A stretch of DNA of 64,000 nucleotides. It comes from Shimia sp. Lineage in GTDB: Bacteria; Pseudomonadota; Alphaproteobacteria; Rhodobacterales; Rhodobacteraceae. Below are positions 16,921 through 24,706 of the stretch, one piece after another (the first letter of the stretch is position 1; every line of letters starts with the position of its first letter). The notes under the pieces were generated by a model. The model ran no database searches. It saw only the letters and a list, made by a program, of their open reading frames with translations, and had not been told where the DNA came from. The position numbers were made by a program, and so were the translations under genes. Location of the stretch: NCBI GenBank assembly GCA_024224295.1, contig JAAENN010000182.1, positions 1-64,000 on the forward strand, written 5' to 3'.

Positions 16921-17795
16921 TGCGCTTCTCGTTACTCAGTAAAATACAAATGGCTATGGTGGCCGCTTTGTTGGCACTTTTGACTGTGGTTGTTGTGCGT
17001 GATGCCGGCGCACAAACAGCGCCGACACGGATCATCTCGGTTGGCGGCTCTGTGACGGAAATTGTCTATGCGCTGGGCCAAGAGCATCGTCTGGTCGCGC
17101 GAGACACAACGTCAAACTTTCCGGCAGAGGCGCGCGCGCTTCCAGATGTCGGCTATGTTCGCCGCCTTTCGCCTGAAGGGCTGCTTTCAGTCGAACCGGA
17201 TATGATCCTGGCGGAGGAGGGGGCTGGCCCTCCTGAGACCTTTGATGTTTTAGCAGGTACAGGCTTGCCGGTTGTCTCGATTCCGATGGGGTATGATCTG
17301 CTTGCAGTGGAGCGCAAAATCCGCGCGGTCGCCAAGGCGCTAGACGTCGAAGATGCAGGCGTAGAATTGGCTACTCAAGTTGCGGCTGATGTTGCAGAAG
17401 CCAGCCAGCTTGCAGGATTGCGGGATCAAAAAGTATTGTTTGTGTTGTCAATGCAAGGCGGGCGGATCATGGCCGCCGGAGCTGACACAGCTGCGCAAGG
17501 CGTACTGGAATTGGCGGGCGCACAGAATGCGATCTCTGGTTTTCAAGGGTACAAGCTGGTATCTGATGAAGCCGTGTTGACCGCGGCGCCGGATGTGATT
17601 TTGATGATGCAGTCACATCGTCCCGGCGCGACAAAGCCTGCGGATGTATTGGCGCACCCTGTCGTTGCCGCGACACCAGCAGGGCGCGCGCAAGCGGTTT
17701 TGCAAATGGATGGTATGTTGCTACTTGGCTTTTCCGTGCGCACTGGGCAGGCGGTCTCGGAATTGGCCGCCGGTTTGGCGGCGGCAGGTAGTTAA
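16917..17795 (+). CDS. hmuT: Heme ABC transporter, periplasmic binding protein
   Basis: The 292-residue protein has an N-terminal signal peptide (hydrophobic residues 13-28, cleavage near AGAQT). Type III binding-protein blocks follow: RIISVGGSVTEIVYALGQEHRLVARDTTS, LPDVGYVRRLSPEGLLSVEPDMILAEEGAGP and PDVILMMQSH. This block pattern is typical of HmuT/ShuT heme-binding proteins. Its start overlaps the hmuS stop (ATGA) and its stop is 3 bases before hmuU, so the operon is coupled. Confidence 0.92.
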   Translation: MMRFSLLSKIQMAMVAALLALLTVVVVRDAGAQTAPTRIISVGGSVTEIVYALGQEHRLVARDTTSNFPAEARALPDVGYVRRLSPEGLLSVEPDMILAEEGAGPPETFDVLAGTGLPVVSIPMGYDLLAVERKIRAVAKALDVEDAGVELATQVAADVAEASQLAGLRDQKVLFVLSMQGGRIMAAGADTAAQGVLELAGAQNAISGFQGYKLVSDEAVLTAAPDVILMMQSHRPGATKPADVLAHPVVAATPAGRAQAVLQMDGMLLLGFSVRTGQAVSELAAGLAAAGS

Positions 17796-17798
17796 GCG

Positions 17799-18866
17799 AT
17801 GGTCGCTACGACAATAGACGTTGTTTCCCGCCATGATGGTGACCGCACCGGAGGCGCGCGTAAAGTTACGGCCGCCTTGGTTCTATTGCTGATTTTGGTT
17901 TCCATCACGGGTCTTGCAATTGGCGCAGCAGATACATCCCTGTGGTCTGGCTTGCTGGCTTTCGTACAGGGCGAAGAGTTGTCGGTGCGTGACAAAATTG
18001 TGTTGTTACACATTCGCCTCCCGCGGTTGCTGACCGGGGTAACAGTTGGCGCGGCTTTGGCCACGTCAGGTGCCCTGTTGCAGGGGTTGTTTCGCAATCC
18101 TCTGGCCGATCCGGGTATCATTGGCGTAAGCGCAGGTGCGAGCTTTGGGGCGGTTTGTGCGATTGTTCTCGGCACTGTACTGCCGTTCGCGAGCGCGCTT
18201 GGGATGGCCCTATTGCCAATTTTTGCTTTTGCCGGTGCATGGAGTGCAACCCTCCTTTTATATGGGATCGCCACGCGTCAGGGGCGTACATCGGTGGCAA
18301 CGATGTTGCTTGCCGGGATCGCCTTGTCGGCTCTGACCATGGCATTGACCGGTGTGTTGATCTACATGGCGGACGATGCGCAGATGCGTGATTTCACCTT
18401 TTGGAACATGGGGTCATTGTCCGGGGCAAATTGGAGCAAACTCACAATTGCCGCTCCCGTTATCCTCGTGTCTCTGATCGTTGCACAGGCTTTGGCATCT
18501 GGTCTCAACTCCATGGCGCTGGGCGAAGCTGCAGCGCGTCATATGGGAGTGTCCGTGCAACTGGTCAAAAGGCTCACAATTCTCTGTGTGGCTGCCGCGA
18601 CAGGGGTAGCTGTGGCGATTAGTGGTGGGATAGGTTTTGTTGGCATTGTTGTGCCGCATATTCTGCGGCTCTTGTCTGGCCCTGACCATAGGCGGCTCTT
18701 GCTCAATTCTGCGCTCCTGGGGGCATGTGTGCTTGTGCTGGCCGATGTTGTGGCACGGGTGATCATCGCGCCAGCAGAGCTCCCGATTGGCATTATCACT
18801 GCCATCTTGGGTGGCCCGTTCTTCTTATGGATTTTGTTGCGCCAGCGTGGCGTTGTGGACCTTTGA
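17799..18866 (+). CDS. hmuU: Heme ABC transporter permease
   Basis: This 355-residue FecCD-family permease has about ten membrane segments. Characteristic blocks are RLPRLLTGVTVGAALATSGALLQGLFRNPLADPGIIGVSAGA, LNSMALGEAAARHMGV and the ATPase-coupling loop GGIGFVGIVVPHILRL. Homodimers of HmuU form the inner-membrane heme channel. It lies between hmuT and hmuV in the same operon. Confidence 0.93.
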   Translation: MVATTIDVVSRHDGDRTGGARKVTAALVLLLILVSITGLAIGAADTSLWSGLLAFVQGEELSVRDKIVLLHIRLPRLLTGVTVGAALATSGALLQGLFRNPLADPGIIGVSAGASFGAVCAIVLGTVLPFASALGMALLPIFAFAGAWSATLLLYGIATRQGRTSVATMLLAGIALSALTMALTGVLIYMADDAQMRDFTFWNMGSLSGANWSKLTIAAPVILVSLIVAQALASGLNSMALGEAAARHMGVSVQLVKRLTILCVAAATGVAVAISGGIGFVGIVVPHILRLLSGPDHRRLLLNSALLGACVLVLADVVARVIIAPAELPIGIITAILGGPFFLWILLRQRGVVDL

Positions 18867-18877
18867 GTGAGCGTGTG

Positions 18878-19651
18878 ATGAGTCTGATTGCTAAAGAAAT
18901 TGACGTCGTGGCCGGAAAGAAGGCGTTGCTCAAAGCGGTGTCGTTCAAAGCGTCTGCCGGGAAAATTACAGCGATTGTGGGCCCATCCGGCGCGGGTAAA
19001 TCGACGTTGATCTCTGCCCTGTCCGGGGACGTGCCTTATTCGGGCACTGTAACGCTGAACGACATCAACATCAAAGGTGTGACCGCACCCAGTTTGGCGC
19101 AACTTCGGGCTGTTCTGGCACAGGCTACACCTTTGGCGTTCCCCTTTACAGTTTTTGAAATTGTACGCCTTGGAGTACCTGCTGATGCGGATATCAACAT
19201 TGTTACGCGTGCCTTGCACAACGTTGGTTTGGCAGGCTTTGAAGGGCAGTATTATCAATCGCTTTCTGGTGGAGAGCAGCAACGAGTCCAATTGGCGCGT
19301 GTCCTATGCCAGGTTTGGCAACCAGTGAAGGACGGTGTTCCGCGTTGGTTGTTTTTGGATGAGCCTGTCTCAAGCCTTGATATCGGCCAACAACTGCGGG
19401 TTATGCAAAACGCTCGAGACTTTGCTGATCGTGGCGGGGGCGTTGTGGTGGTTATGCATGACTTGAACTTAACCGCCATGTTTGCAGACGAGGTCGCTTT
19501 GATTGTGGGAGGTGAGTTGGTGATACAAGAAACACCTGCAATGGCACTGACCTCCGAGCGGCTCAGTGCAGCTTATGGGTGTGATGTGCGTGTTCGTACG
19601 GCTCCTGAAATCGACTTTTTTGTTTTGCCGCAAATGACGCGGGTGTCTTAG
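18878..19651 (+). CDS. hmuV: Heme ABC transporter ATP-binding protein
   Basis: The 257-residue ABC ATPase has Walker A (GPSGAGKST), Q-loop (LAQATPLAFPF, typical of HmuV), signature (LSGGEQQRVQLARVL), Walker B (WLFLDEPVSSLD) and switch His (VVMHDLNL). ATG at 18878 is chosen, 11 bases after the hmuU stop; a TTG at 18863 is an alternative. It completes hmuSTUV and is convergent with the histidine phosphatase gene. Confidence 0.92.
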   Translation: MSLIAKEIDVVAGKKALLKAVSFKASAGKITAIVGPSGAGKSTLISALSGDVPYSGTVTLNDINIKGVTAPSLAQLRAVLAQATPLAFPFTVFEIVRLGVPADADINIVTRALHNVGLAGFEGQYYQSLSGGEQQRVQLARVLCQVWQPVKDGVPRWLFLDEPVSSLDIGQQLRVMQNARDFADRGGGVVVVMHDLNLTAMFADEVALIVGGELVIQETPAMALTSERLSAAYGCDVRVRTAPEIDFFVLPQMTRVS

Positions 19652-19692
19652 CGCGTTCACTTTTTTCTTTTCGTTCGCCCGAAAACAAGAAC

Positions 19693-20286
19693 TCAAAGTG
19701 TAGACGACCAAAGCGTCTCCTGACCGGAGGTGACATCGTACACAGCCCCTTGGGGGCGATCCAAGAATTCAATTTCTTTGCGGCTTAACGCGCGTAGCAG
19801 GCCTCGGATCATACAGAGAGTAACCGAATGGGAAACCACGATTGTGGGTTTCTCAAGTTGTTGTAAAAAGCTCTCACAGCGATTGCGTAACGCGTCAAAA
19901 CCTTCACCACCCGGGGCGGTCAGGAAAAGCCGCATTAAGTCCTGCTCTTCAAATCCAGAGTGTGTTTTTTGGATGTCGGCGAAGGTTTTACCTTCCCAGC
20001 CACCAGCATTGATTTCAGCGACATTGGGATCCAGTCGTGGAAGTTTTCCAATCGTTCCAAGCGCAATCCTAGCGGTTTCCTGAGCTCGACCAAGAGGGCT
20101 GCAAACCGCGTCGAAACTTTCGATGCCCTGAATTTTCTTCAGGATATCGCCCTGCTGGCGGGCTTGCGCCCGCCCCAGGTCCGTGAGTGGTGAGCTTTTG
20201 CGTCCCTGAAGCCGGCCCTGCCGGTTCCATTCTGTTTCGCCGTGGCGCAACAGCAGCAGGCGCGGGCCGGTGTAGGTAAAGCTCAT
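19693..20286 (-). CDS. Histidine phosphatase family protein (phosphoglycerate mutase-like)
   Basis: The 197-residue cytoplasmic enzyme carries the phosphohistidine motif LLLRHGETEWNRQGRLQG at about residues 11-28, a second Arg in SPLGRAQETARIAL, Glu in the EINAGGWEGKTF block and the second His in VVSHSVTLCMIRGLLR. These are the residues of the two-histidine active site. No signal peptide is present. Its start overlaps the stop of the ABC ATPase gene (ATGA), making it the last gene of the importer operon. The coupling suggests that it dephosphorylates the imported compound; the substrate is inferred. Confidence 0.9.
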   Translation of the reverse strand: MSFTYTGPRLLLLRHGETEWNRQGRLQGRKSSPLTDLGRAQARQQGDILKKIQGIESFDAVCSPLGRAQETARIALGTIGKLPRLDPNVAEINAGGWEGKTFADIQKTHSGFEEQDLMRLFLTAPGGEGFDALRNRCESFLQQLEKPTIVVSHSVTLCMIRGLLRALSRKEIEFLDRPQGAVYDVTSGQETLWSSTL

Positions 20287-21344
20287 GTGGCTACGATCAC
20301 CGCTTCATTGGTGTTGACTTTCAGGTGCACATCGCTGCCGGTGTCACGCCAATCATGTCCGACATGGTGAAACTGATCGACAATCATTTCCGTGCCGGAC
20401 GTGCGCACAATGTAGCGCACCTGACTGCCCATAAATTCGCGATGCAAAATGGTGCCGGGCAAGGTGTCTGCGCCCGCTTGGTCCACGATCTGCATGTTCT
20501 GTGGTCTCAGAACAATCGATCCTGCGCCTTCTTGGCCGTCACCGAGTGGCAGCACATCGCCGGCGCTGGTGCGGAAACGTTTGGCACCGCCGTCGCTTTC
20601 CACCTGTCCACCGAGGATATTGGCGGTGCCAAGGAACTCAGCCACAAACAAGTTTTCCGGCGTGTCATACAGCACCTGAGGTGTGCCAATTTGTTGGATC
20701 ACGCCTTTGTCCAACACTGCCATGCGATCTGCGGTGGTGTTGGCCTCTTCCTGATCGTGGGTCACAAAGATGGTGGTTAAGCCTAGCTTGCGTTGCAGCG
20801 CCAGCAATTCGCGGCGCATTTGCACCCGCAGGCTGGCGTCCAAGTTGGATAGCGGTTCGTCCAACAGCAAAACCTCTGGTTCCACAACCACCGTTCGGGC
20901 TAGGGCGATCCTTTGTTGTTGCCCACCAGACAGCTGATTGGGCATCCGGTCTGCCAAATGAGACAGACCGACAAGATCCAGCGCAGCGTCGACTTTTGGC
21001 GCTATCTCTGATGCAGGCATTTTACGTTCCTTGAGGCCAAAGCCCACATTGTCACGCACGGACATATGCGGCCAAAGCGCGTAAGACTGGAATACCATAC
21101 CAACATTGCGTTTCCACGGTGGCAGGCTCACCACGTCACGTCCGCCTATGCGGATGCTGCCACGCGGGGTTGGGCCGAAGCCTGCGATCGAGCGCAGCAG
21201 AGTGGACTTGCCGGACCCGGAGGGGCCAAGGAAGGCGAAGAATTCGCCCGGCTGGATGTCGAGGTTCACCCCGGTCAACACTTCGGTTTCACCAAAGGAG
21301 AGGTGCAGATCGTTGATTTCAATTCCGACCATTTGATTTGTCAT
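20283..21344 (-). CDS. ABC transporter ATP-binding protein (AfuC/FbpC/PotA type)
   Basis: This is a 353-residue ATPase: Walker A (GPSGSGKST), Q-loop (VFQSYALWPHM), signature (LSGGQQQRIALART), Walker B (LLLDEPLSNLD), switch His (FVTHDQEEA), then a C-terminal TOBE-type regulatory domain from about residue 245. It belongs with the two-domain permease and binding protein upstream. The family is often annotated as ferric iron or spermidine, but the binding protein and the neighbours argue for a phosphorylated organic substrate. It overlaps the phosphatase gene. Confidence 0.9.
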   Translation of the reverse strand: MTNQMVGIEINDLHLSFGETEVLTGVNLDIQPGEFFAFLGPSGSGKSTLLRSIAGFGPTPRGSIRIGGRDVVSLPPWKRNVGMVFQSYALWPHMSVRDNVGFGLKERKMPASEIAPKVDAALDLVGLSHLADRMPNQLSGGQQQRIALARTVVVEPEVLLLDEPLSNLDASLRVQMRRELLALQRKLGLTTIFVTHDQEEANTTADRMAVLDKGVIQQIGTPQVLYDTPENLFVAEFLGTANILGGQVESDGGAKRFRTSAGDVLPLGDGQEGAGSIVLRPQNMQIVDQAGADTLPGTILHREFMGSQVRYIVRTSGTEMIVDQFHHVGHDWRDTGSDVHLKVNTNEAVIVAT

Positions 21345-21364
21345 AGTTCTTTACTCCCGCACGT

Positions 21365-23116
21365 TTAGTGCGACTGATCCGTGGATTTGAATTTTTTGTC
21401 GCGCTCTATCATCAGCTGCGACAGGAAGGTGCCGAGGCCGACGATGATGACAGCAACCACACCAAGGGCTGCGCCAGCGCCACGTCCGGACGGCGTTTGC
21501 ATGAAGAGGTAGATGCCATAAGCCAGCGGCGCGTCACTTTCTGAACTCACCAGCATGATGGTGGCCGAGAGTTCCACCGCTGCGGTGGCAACGGAGGTCA
21601 CGAACCCCGCCAGAATACCACCCGACATCAGCGGGATCACAATCCGGCGGATGGTGGAGCCTTTGGTGGCGCCAAGGCTTTCCGCTGCTTCCTCTAATGC
21701 AAGCGATACCTGTTGCAAGGCCGCAGTACAGGCCCGCAATGCATAGGGTAGGCGGCGTATCATCAGCGCAAGCGCAATGATCACCCACCAGCTGGCCATC
21801 GGTTTGTCGGTGAACGGGATGTCGATGGAGTGGAACACCCGCAGGTAGCCAATGCCCAGTACCACACCCGGCACAGCCAGCGCAGCTGTCGCGAGATAAT
21901 CGAGCGACTTACGGCCCCAGATGCCGGTCCGGATCACGATGTAGGCAATGGCTGTGCCAATGATCACGTCGAGGACGGCCGCGATGCCCGCATAGATCAC
22001 TGTGTTGGTGATGAACTGCTTCGAGTTCTCCCACATCACGACGTAATTCTGTATGGTGAACCCGTCAGGCAGAGGGGCAAAGCTCCAGATGGTGGCAAAG
22101 CTGAGCAGGGTCAGGCCAATGTGTGGGCTGAGCACCAGAATGAGAATGAAGGCCACCACAGCGTAAGCGGCAATCTTCTCCCCGGTGCGTAGGTCACGCC
22201 GAGACAGACCGCCGCCGCCTTTTTGCACGGTGGAATAGTCTTTGCCGCGCATAACAAGGAAGGACGCCCAGAGCGAGAAGATCGAGAAGGCCACAAGGAT
22301 GAAGCTGATGACATAACCCATCGGGTCGCTGATCCCGATCGAACTGATCCGCAGGAAGGCCTGTGGCGCAAGCATGTTGTTCACGTTCAAAAGCAGGGGC
22401 GTGCCAAGATCATCAAACACCTTGATGAACACCAGCGCGGCACCCGCCACATAACCCGGCATGGCCAGCGGGAATACAATTCGGCGGAACAGACGCATGC
22501 CTTGCGAGCCAAGGTTTTGCGCAGCCTCTTCCATGGAGCGGTCGATGTTACGCAGGCTGGTGGAGAGGTTGATCAGGATAAACGGGAAGTAGTGGATCGA
22601 TTGCACCAGAATGACGCCATTGAGGCCCTCCATGAAGGGGATGTTGATGCCAAACTTCTCTTCTATCAGCAGGTTGAGGGTGCCGTTGCGACCAAAGATC
22701 AACTGCATCGCCACTGCGCCCACAAAGGGCGGCATGATCAGCGGGATGAAACCGAGGCTTTGAATCACCACGGAGCCCGCAAAATTGAAGCGGGTGGTGA
22801 TGTAGGCCAAGGGCAAGGCGATGACGGTGGCAAACACCACGGACATGGCCGAAACATAAAACGAGTTCCAGAAACTTTCACGGAAGAGGGTTGTACGGAA
22901 GAAGTCCACAAAGTTCTGCAGCGTCAAAGCGCCGGTGTTGGGATCGAGAAAGGCAACGTAAATCACCTGAAGGACGGGGATGATCAGCAGGCCGATCAGC
23001 AGGATGGCAATGATCAGCGCGGCGGCATGAAGTCCGGACACGCGCGGAAAGATCGACGCCGGAAGACGGTCAAGCAGAGACGGACCGCCGTTGGAGTGCG
23101 GCGAGGCATTCGACAT
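21365..23116 (-). CDS. ABC transporter permease with two fused membrane domains (AfuB/FbpB type)
   Basis: The 583-residue protein is a tandem fusion of two BPD-type permease units, each with about six membrane segments. The first unit spans about residues 30-290 and has the EAA-like loop EEAAQNLGSQGMRLFRRIVFPLAMPG. The second spans about 320-570 and has EEAAESLGATKGSTIRRIVIPLMSGG. This is the AfuB/FbpB architecture. It lies between the binding-protein gene (107-base gap with a stem-loop) and the ATPase gene. Confidence 0.92.
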   Translation of the reverse strand: MSNASPHSNGGPSLLDRLPASIFPRVSGLHAAALIIAILLIGLLIIPVLQVIYVAFLDPNTGALTLQNFVDFFRTTLFRESFWNSFYVSAMSVVFATVIALPLAYITTRFNFAGSVVIQSLGFIPLIMPPFVGAVAMQLIFGRNGTLNLLIEEKFGINIPFMEGLNGVILVQSIHYFPFILINLSTSLRNIDRSMEEAAQNLGSQGMRLFRRIVFPLAMPGYVAGAALVFIKVFDDLGTPLLLNVNNMLAPQAFLRISSIGISDPMGYVISFILVAFSIFSLWASFLVMRGKDYSTVQKGGGGLSRRDLRTGEKIAAYAVVAFILILVLSPHIGLTLLSFATIWSFAPLPDGFTIQNYVVMWENSKQFITNTVIYAGIAAVLDVIIGTAIAYIVIRTGIWGRKSLDYLATAALAVPGVVLGIGYLRVFHSIDIPFTDKPMASWWVIIALALMIRRLPYALRACTAALQQVSLALEEAAESLGATKGSTIRRIVIPLMSGGILAGFVTSVATAAVELSATIMLVSSESDAPLAYGIYLFMQTPSGRGAGAALGVVAVIIVGLGTFLSQLMIERDKKFKSTDQSH

Positions 23117-23147
23117 GGGAAATTACCCGAGAATTTAGAGGAGAGTG

Positions 23148-23180
23148 GCTTTGGTGCCGGGGAGTGACCTGCACCAAAGC
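23148..23180 (-). other. Intercistronic stem-loop downstream of the binding-protein gene
   Basis: A perfect 10-bp inverted repeat, GCTTTGGTGC (23148-23157) and GCACCAAAGC (23171-23180), encloses a 13-base loop. It lies in the gap between the binding-protein and permease genes. There is no T-run. Such structures commonly stabilise the upstream message so that the binding protein is made in excess. Confidence 0.6.
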
Positions 23181-23223
23181 GCGAAGTGCAGGGCGACGCA
23201 TGGCCACCCTGCGGGAGGCGCCG

Positions 23224-24549
23224 TTACAGAGCGGCGGCTTTGTCAGCCAGCTCTTTGGCTTTGCGGTAGTTTTCAACCACCATCGCATCCCAGCGTTGTT
23301 CAACTTCGGCCTGACGCTCGCCAACCGTGTCGGTGGCTTTCTTGCGCTTTTTGGTGAAGATACCGGCAAACTCCGGATCCATCGATGTGGCTTCGTCAAT
23401 GGGGTTGGCATCGATCAACGCACGGGCCTCAGCGATCAGCGCCTGGGCCTCGGCATTGTCGCCACCAGCGTGTTTGGCTTCCGCCTGTTGCACCGCACCA
23501 ACAGCGGCGCGCAGATCGTCCAGACGGTAAGTGATCATCACGTCAAACATGGAATTCACCAGGTTGTAACGTGCACCGGATTTGGCAACGTCAAACTTCA
23601 CAGCCGCCCCAATGGAGCCGTCCTCAAACGGGTTTGGAAACCCTTCTGGTGCACTTGTGTAGGTGGCCGGATTGATCGGCAAACGCATGATTGCCGGGTC
23701 CAGCAACACTTCCTGACCGGCTGGGGTCAGCAGGTACTCCACAAAGGTTTTGGCCGCTGCCTCATTTGGCGCGTTGTTCACCACAGCGATGTTGGCGGGC
23801 ACCAGGGCTGTGACCTCAGGATAGGCGAAGTCCACCGGGAACCCGGAGGCTTTGGAGCTGAAGCCAAAGAAGTCGATCACAATACCAAGGCCAAAGTTAC
23901 CAGTGTTCACGCCATCTGGCACACCAAATGAGCGCTCGGTCACGGTGGAGAAGTTGCCGCCAATCCATTTCCATTCGGCCCAGCCTTTGTCCCAGCCTTC
24001 CCCCTGCAAAACAGTCTCTACAGTCAGGTGGGTGGTGCCGGAGCGCGATGGCGCGGACATGCCCACGTGGCCATGATAGGTGGCGTCTTTCAGGTCCGCC
24101 CAATTCTTGGCAGGCTCCAGTTTCTTGGCCTTCAGATACCGTTCATTCCACATGATGCCGTAACCCGCAGCGGCAAAGCCATAGTATTTGCCGTCCGGGT
24201 CATTCATCGGATAGGCGCCAATTTTTTCGGGGATGCCGTCAGAGTTGATCTCAACAGAGGCCAGCAGATTGTCGCCCTTTAGTACCTCAAACGCGTCCGG
24301 CGCGGAGGCCCAGAAGATGTCCGCTGTGTTGGCGTCAGAAATCTCTTGAATGTATTTCACACCTGCTGAGGTCTTCTTGTTCAAAATCTCCAGATCAATG
24401 CCCGGGTTGGCCGCTTCAAAAGCCGCCTCAATTGGGCCTGTCATCGAGTTGGGGAACGAGGTGACCACAACCACCTTGTCCGCCGCAAAAGCTGCGGATG
24501 CGGAACTCAGAGCCAGAGCGGCCACAGATGTGCGAAAAGTTCGTTTCAT
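23224..24549 (-). CDS. ABC transporter periplasmic substrate-binding protein (AfuA/PgtC-related)
   Basis: The 441-residue protein starts at ATG 24549 with GGGAGG upstream. A signal peptide ends at AFAAD. The type II binding-protein fold is recognisable from VVVVTSFPNSMTGPIEAAFEAANPG, ADIFWASAPDAFEVL, SAPSRSGTTHLTVETVLQG and VIDFFGFSS. The C-terminal 100 residues are helical and charged and exceed the usual AfuA length of about 340. It is paralogous to the PgtC-like protein at 27953: both have S-R-S-G-(T/S)-T-H, R-S-F and I-D-F at matching places. Its operon encodes the importer and phosphatase. Confidence 0.88.
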   Translation of the reverse strand: MKRTFRTSVAALALSSASAAFAADKVVVVTSFPNSMTGPIEAAFEAANPGIDLEILNKKTSAGVKYIQEISDANTADIFWASAPDAFEVLKGDNLLASVEINSDGIPEKIGAYPMNDPDGKYYGFAAAGYGIMWNERYLKAKKLEPAKNWADLKDATYHGHVGMSAPSRSGTTHLTVETVLQGEGWDKGWAEWKWIGGNFSTVTERSFGVPDGVNTGNFGLGIVIDFFGFSSKASGFPVDFAYPEVTALVPANIAVVNNAPNEAAAKTFVEYLLTPAGQEVLLDPAIMRLPINPATYTSAPEGFPNPFEDGSIGAAVKFDVAKSGARYNLVNSMFDVMITYRLDDLRAAVGAVQQAEAKHAGGDNAEAQALIAEARALIDANPIDEATSMDPEFAGIFTKKRKKATDTVGERQAEVEQRWDAMVVENYRKAKELADKAAAL

Positions 24550-24576
24550 GTTTTCCTCCCATGGATGGGCCACACA

Positions 24577-24582
24577 AGTATA
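24577..24582 (-). promoter_or_regulatory. Candidate -10 element of the importer operon
   Basis: On the minus strand TATACT (24582-24577) lies 28 bases before the start codon. The expected -35 position reads CTAGGG, a very poor match, so activation would be required. This is consistent with an upstream activator acting from the palindromes at 24638-24700. Confidence 0.4.
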
Positions 24583-24637
24583 GCCCAACAATGTCCAAAC
24601 CCTAGCCAGCCAATAACAAATGGCTCAACGGATGATT

Positions 24638-24700
24638 TCGAAACTGTTTCGATTGTGGGTTTGGGTCAAATTTGACACGAGAAACTGTGTCAAGTTTGAC
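24638..24700. promoter_or_regulatory. Cluster of palindromic sites, candidate PgtA-binding upstream activating sequence
   Basis: GTCAAATTTGAC at 24665-24676 is a perfect 12-bp palindrome. GTCAAGTTTGAC at 24689-24700 is the same site with one change, 24 bp away centre to centre, so both lie on nearly the same helix face. A third, different palindrome, TCGAAACTGTTTCGA, spans 24638-24652. All lie between the response-regulator stop and the importer operon. The spacing relative to the candidate -10 (about 70-130 bases) fits an upstream activator. Confidence 0.65.
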
Positions 24701-24706
24701 CGATTT

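Noticed and set aside
22223-23167. 314-codon open frame antisense to the ABC permease
   Set aside because: Low-complexity His/Lys/Gln/Gly-rich translation opposite a clear permease gene; a shadow frame.
20283-24549. Annotation of the ABC importer as a ferric iron (FbpABC) system
   Set aside because: The domain architecture is shared with AfuABC sugar-phosphate importers. Linkage to PgtCBA homologues and a phosphatase argues against iron; it remains a formal alternative.
24583-24598. Possible sigma-54 -24/-12 promoter (minus strand TTGGACATTGTTGGGC) before the importer operon
   Set aside because: Only the GG and GC positions match. The co-encoded regulator lacks the GAFTGA loop needed to contact sigma-54, and a good sigma-70 -10 overlaps the region.
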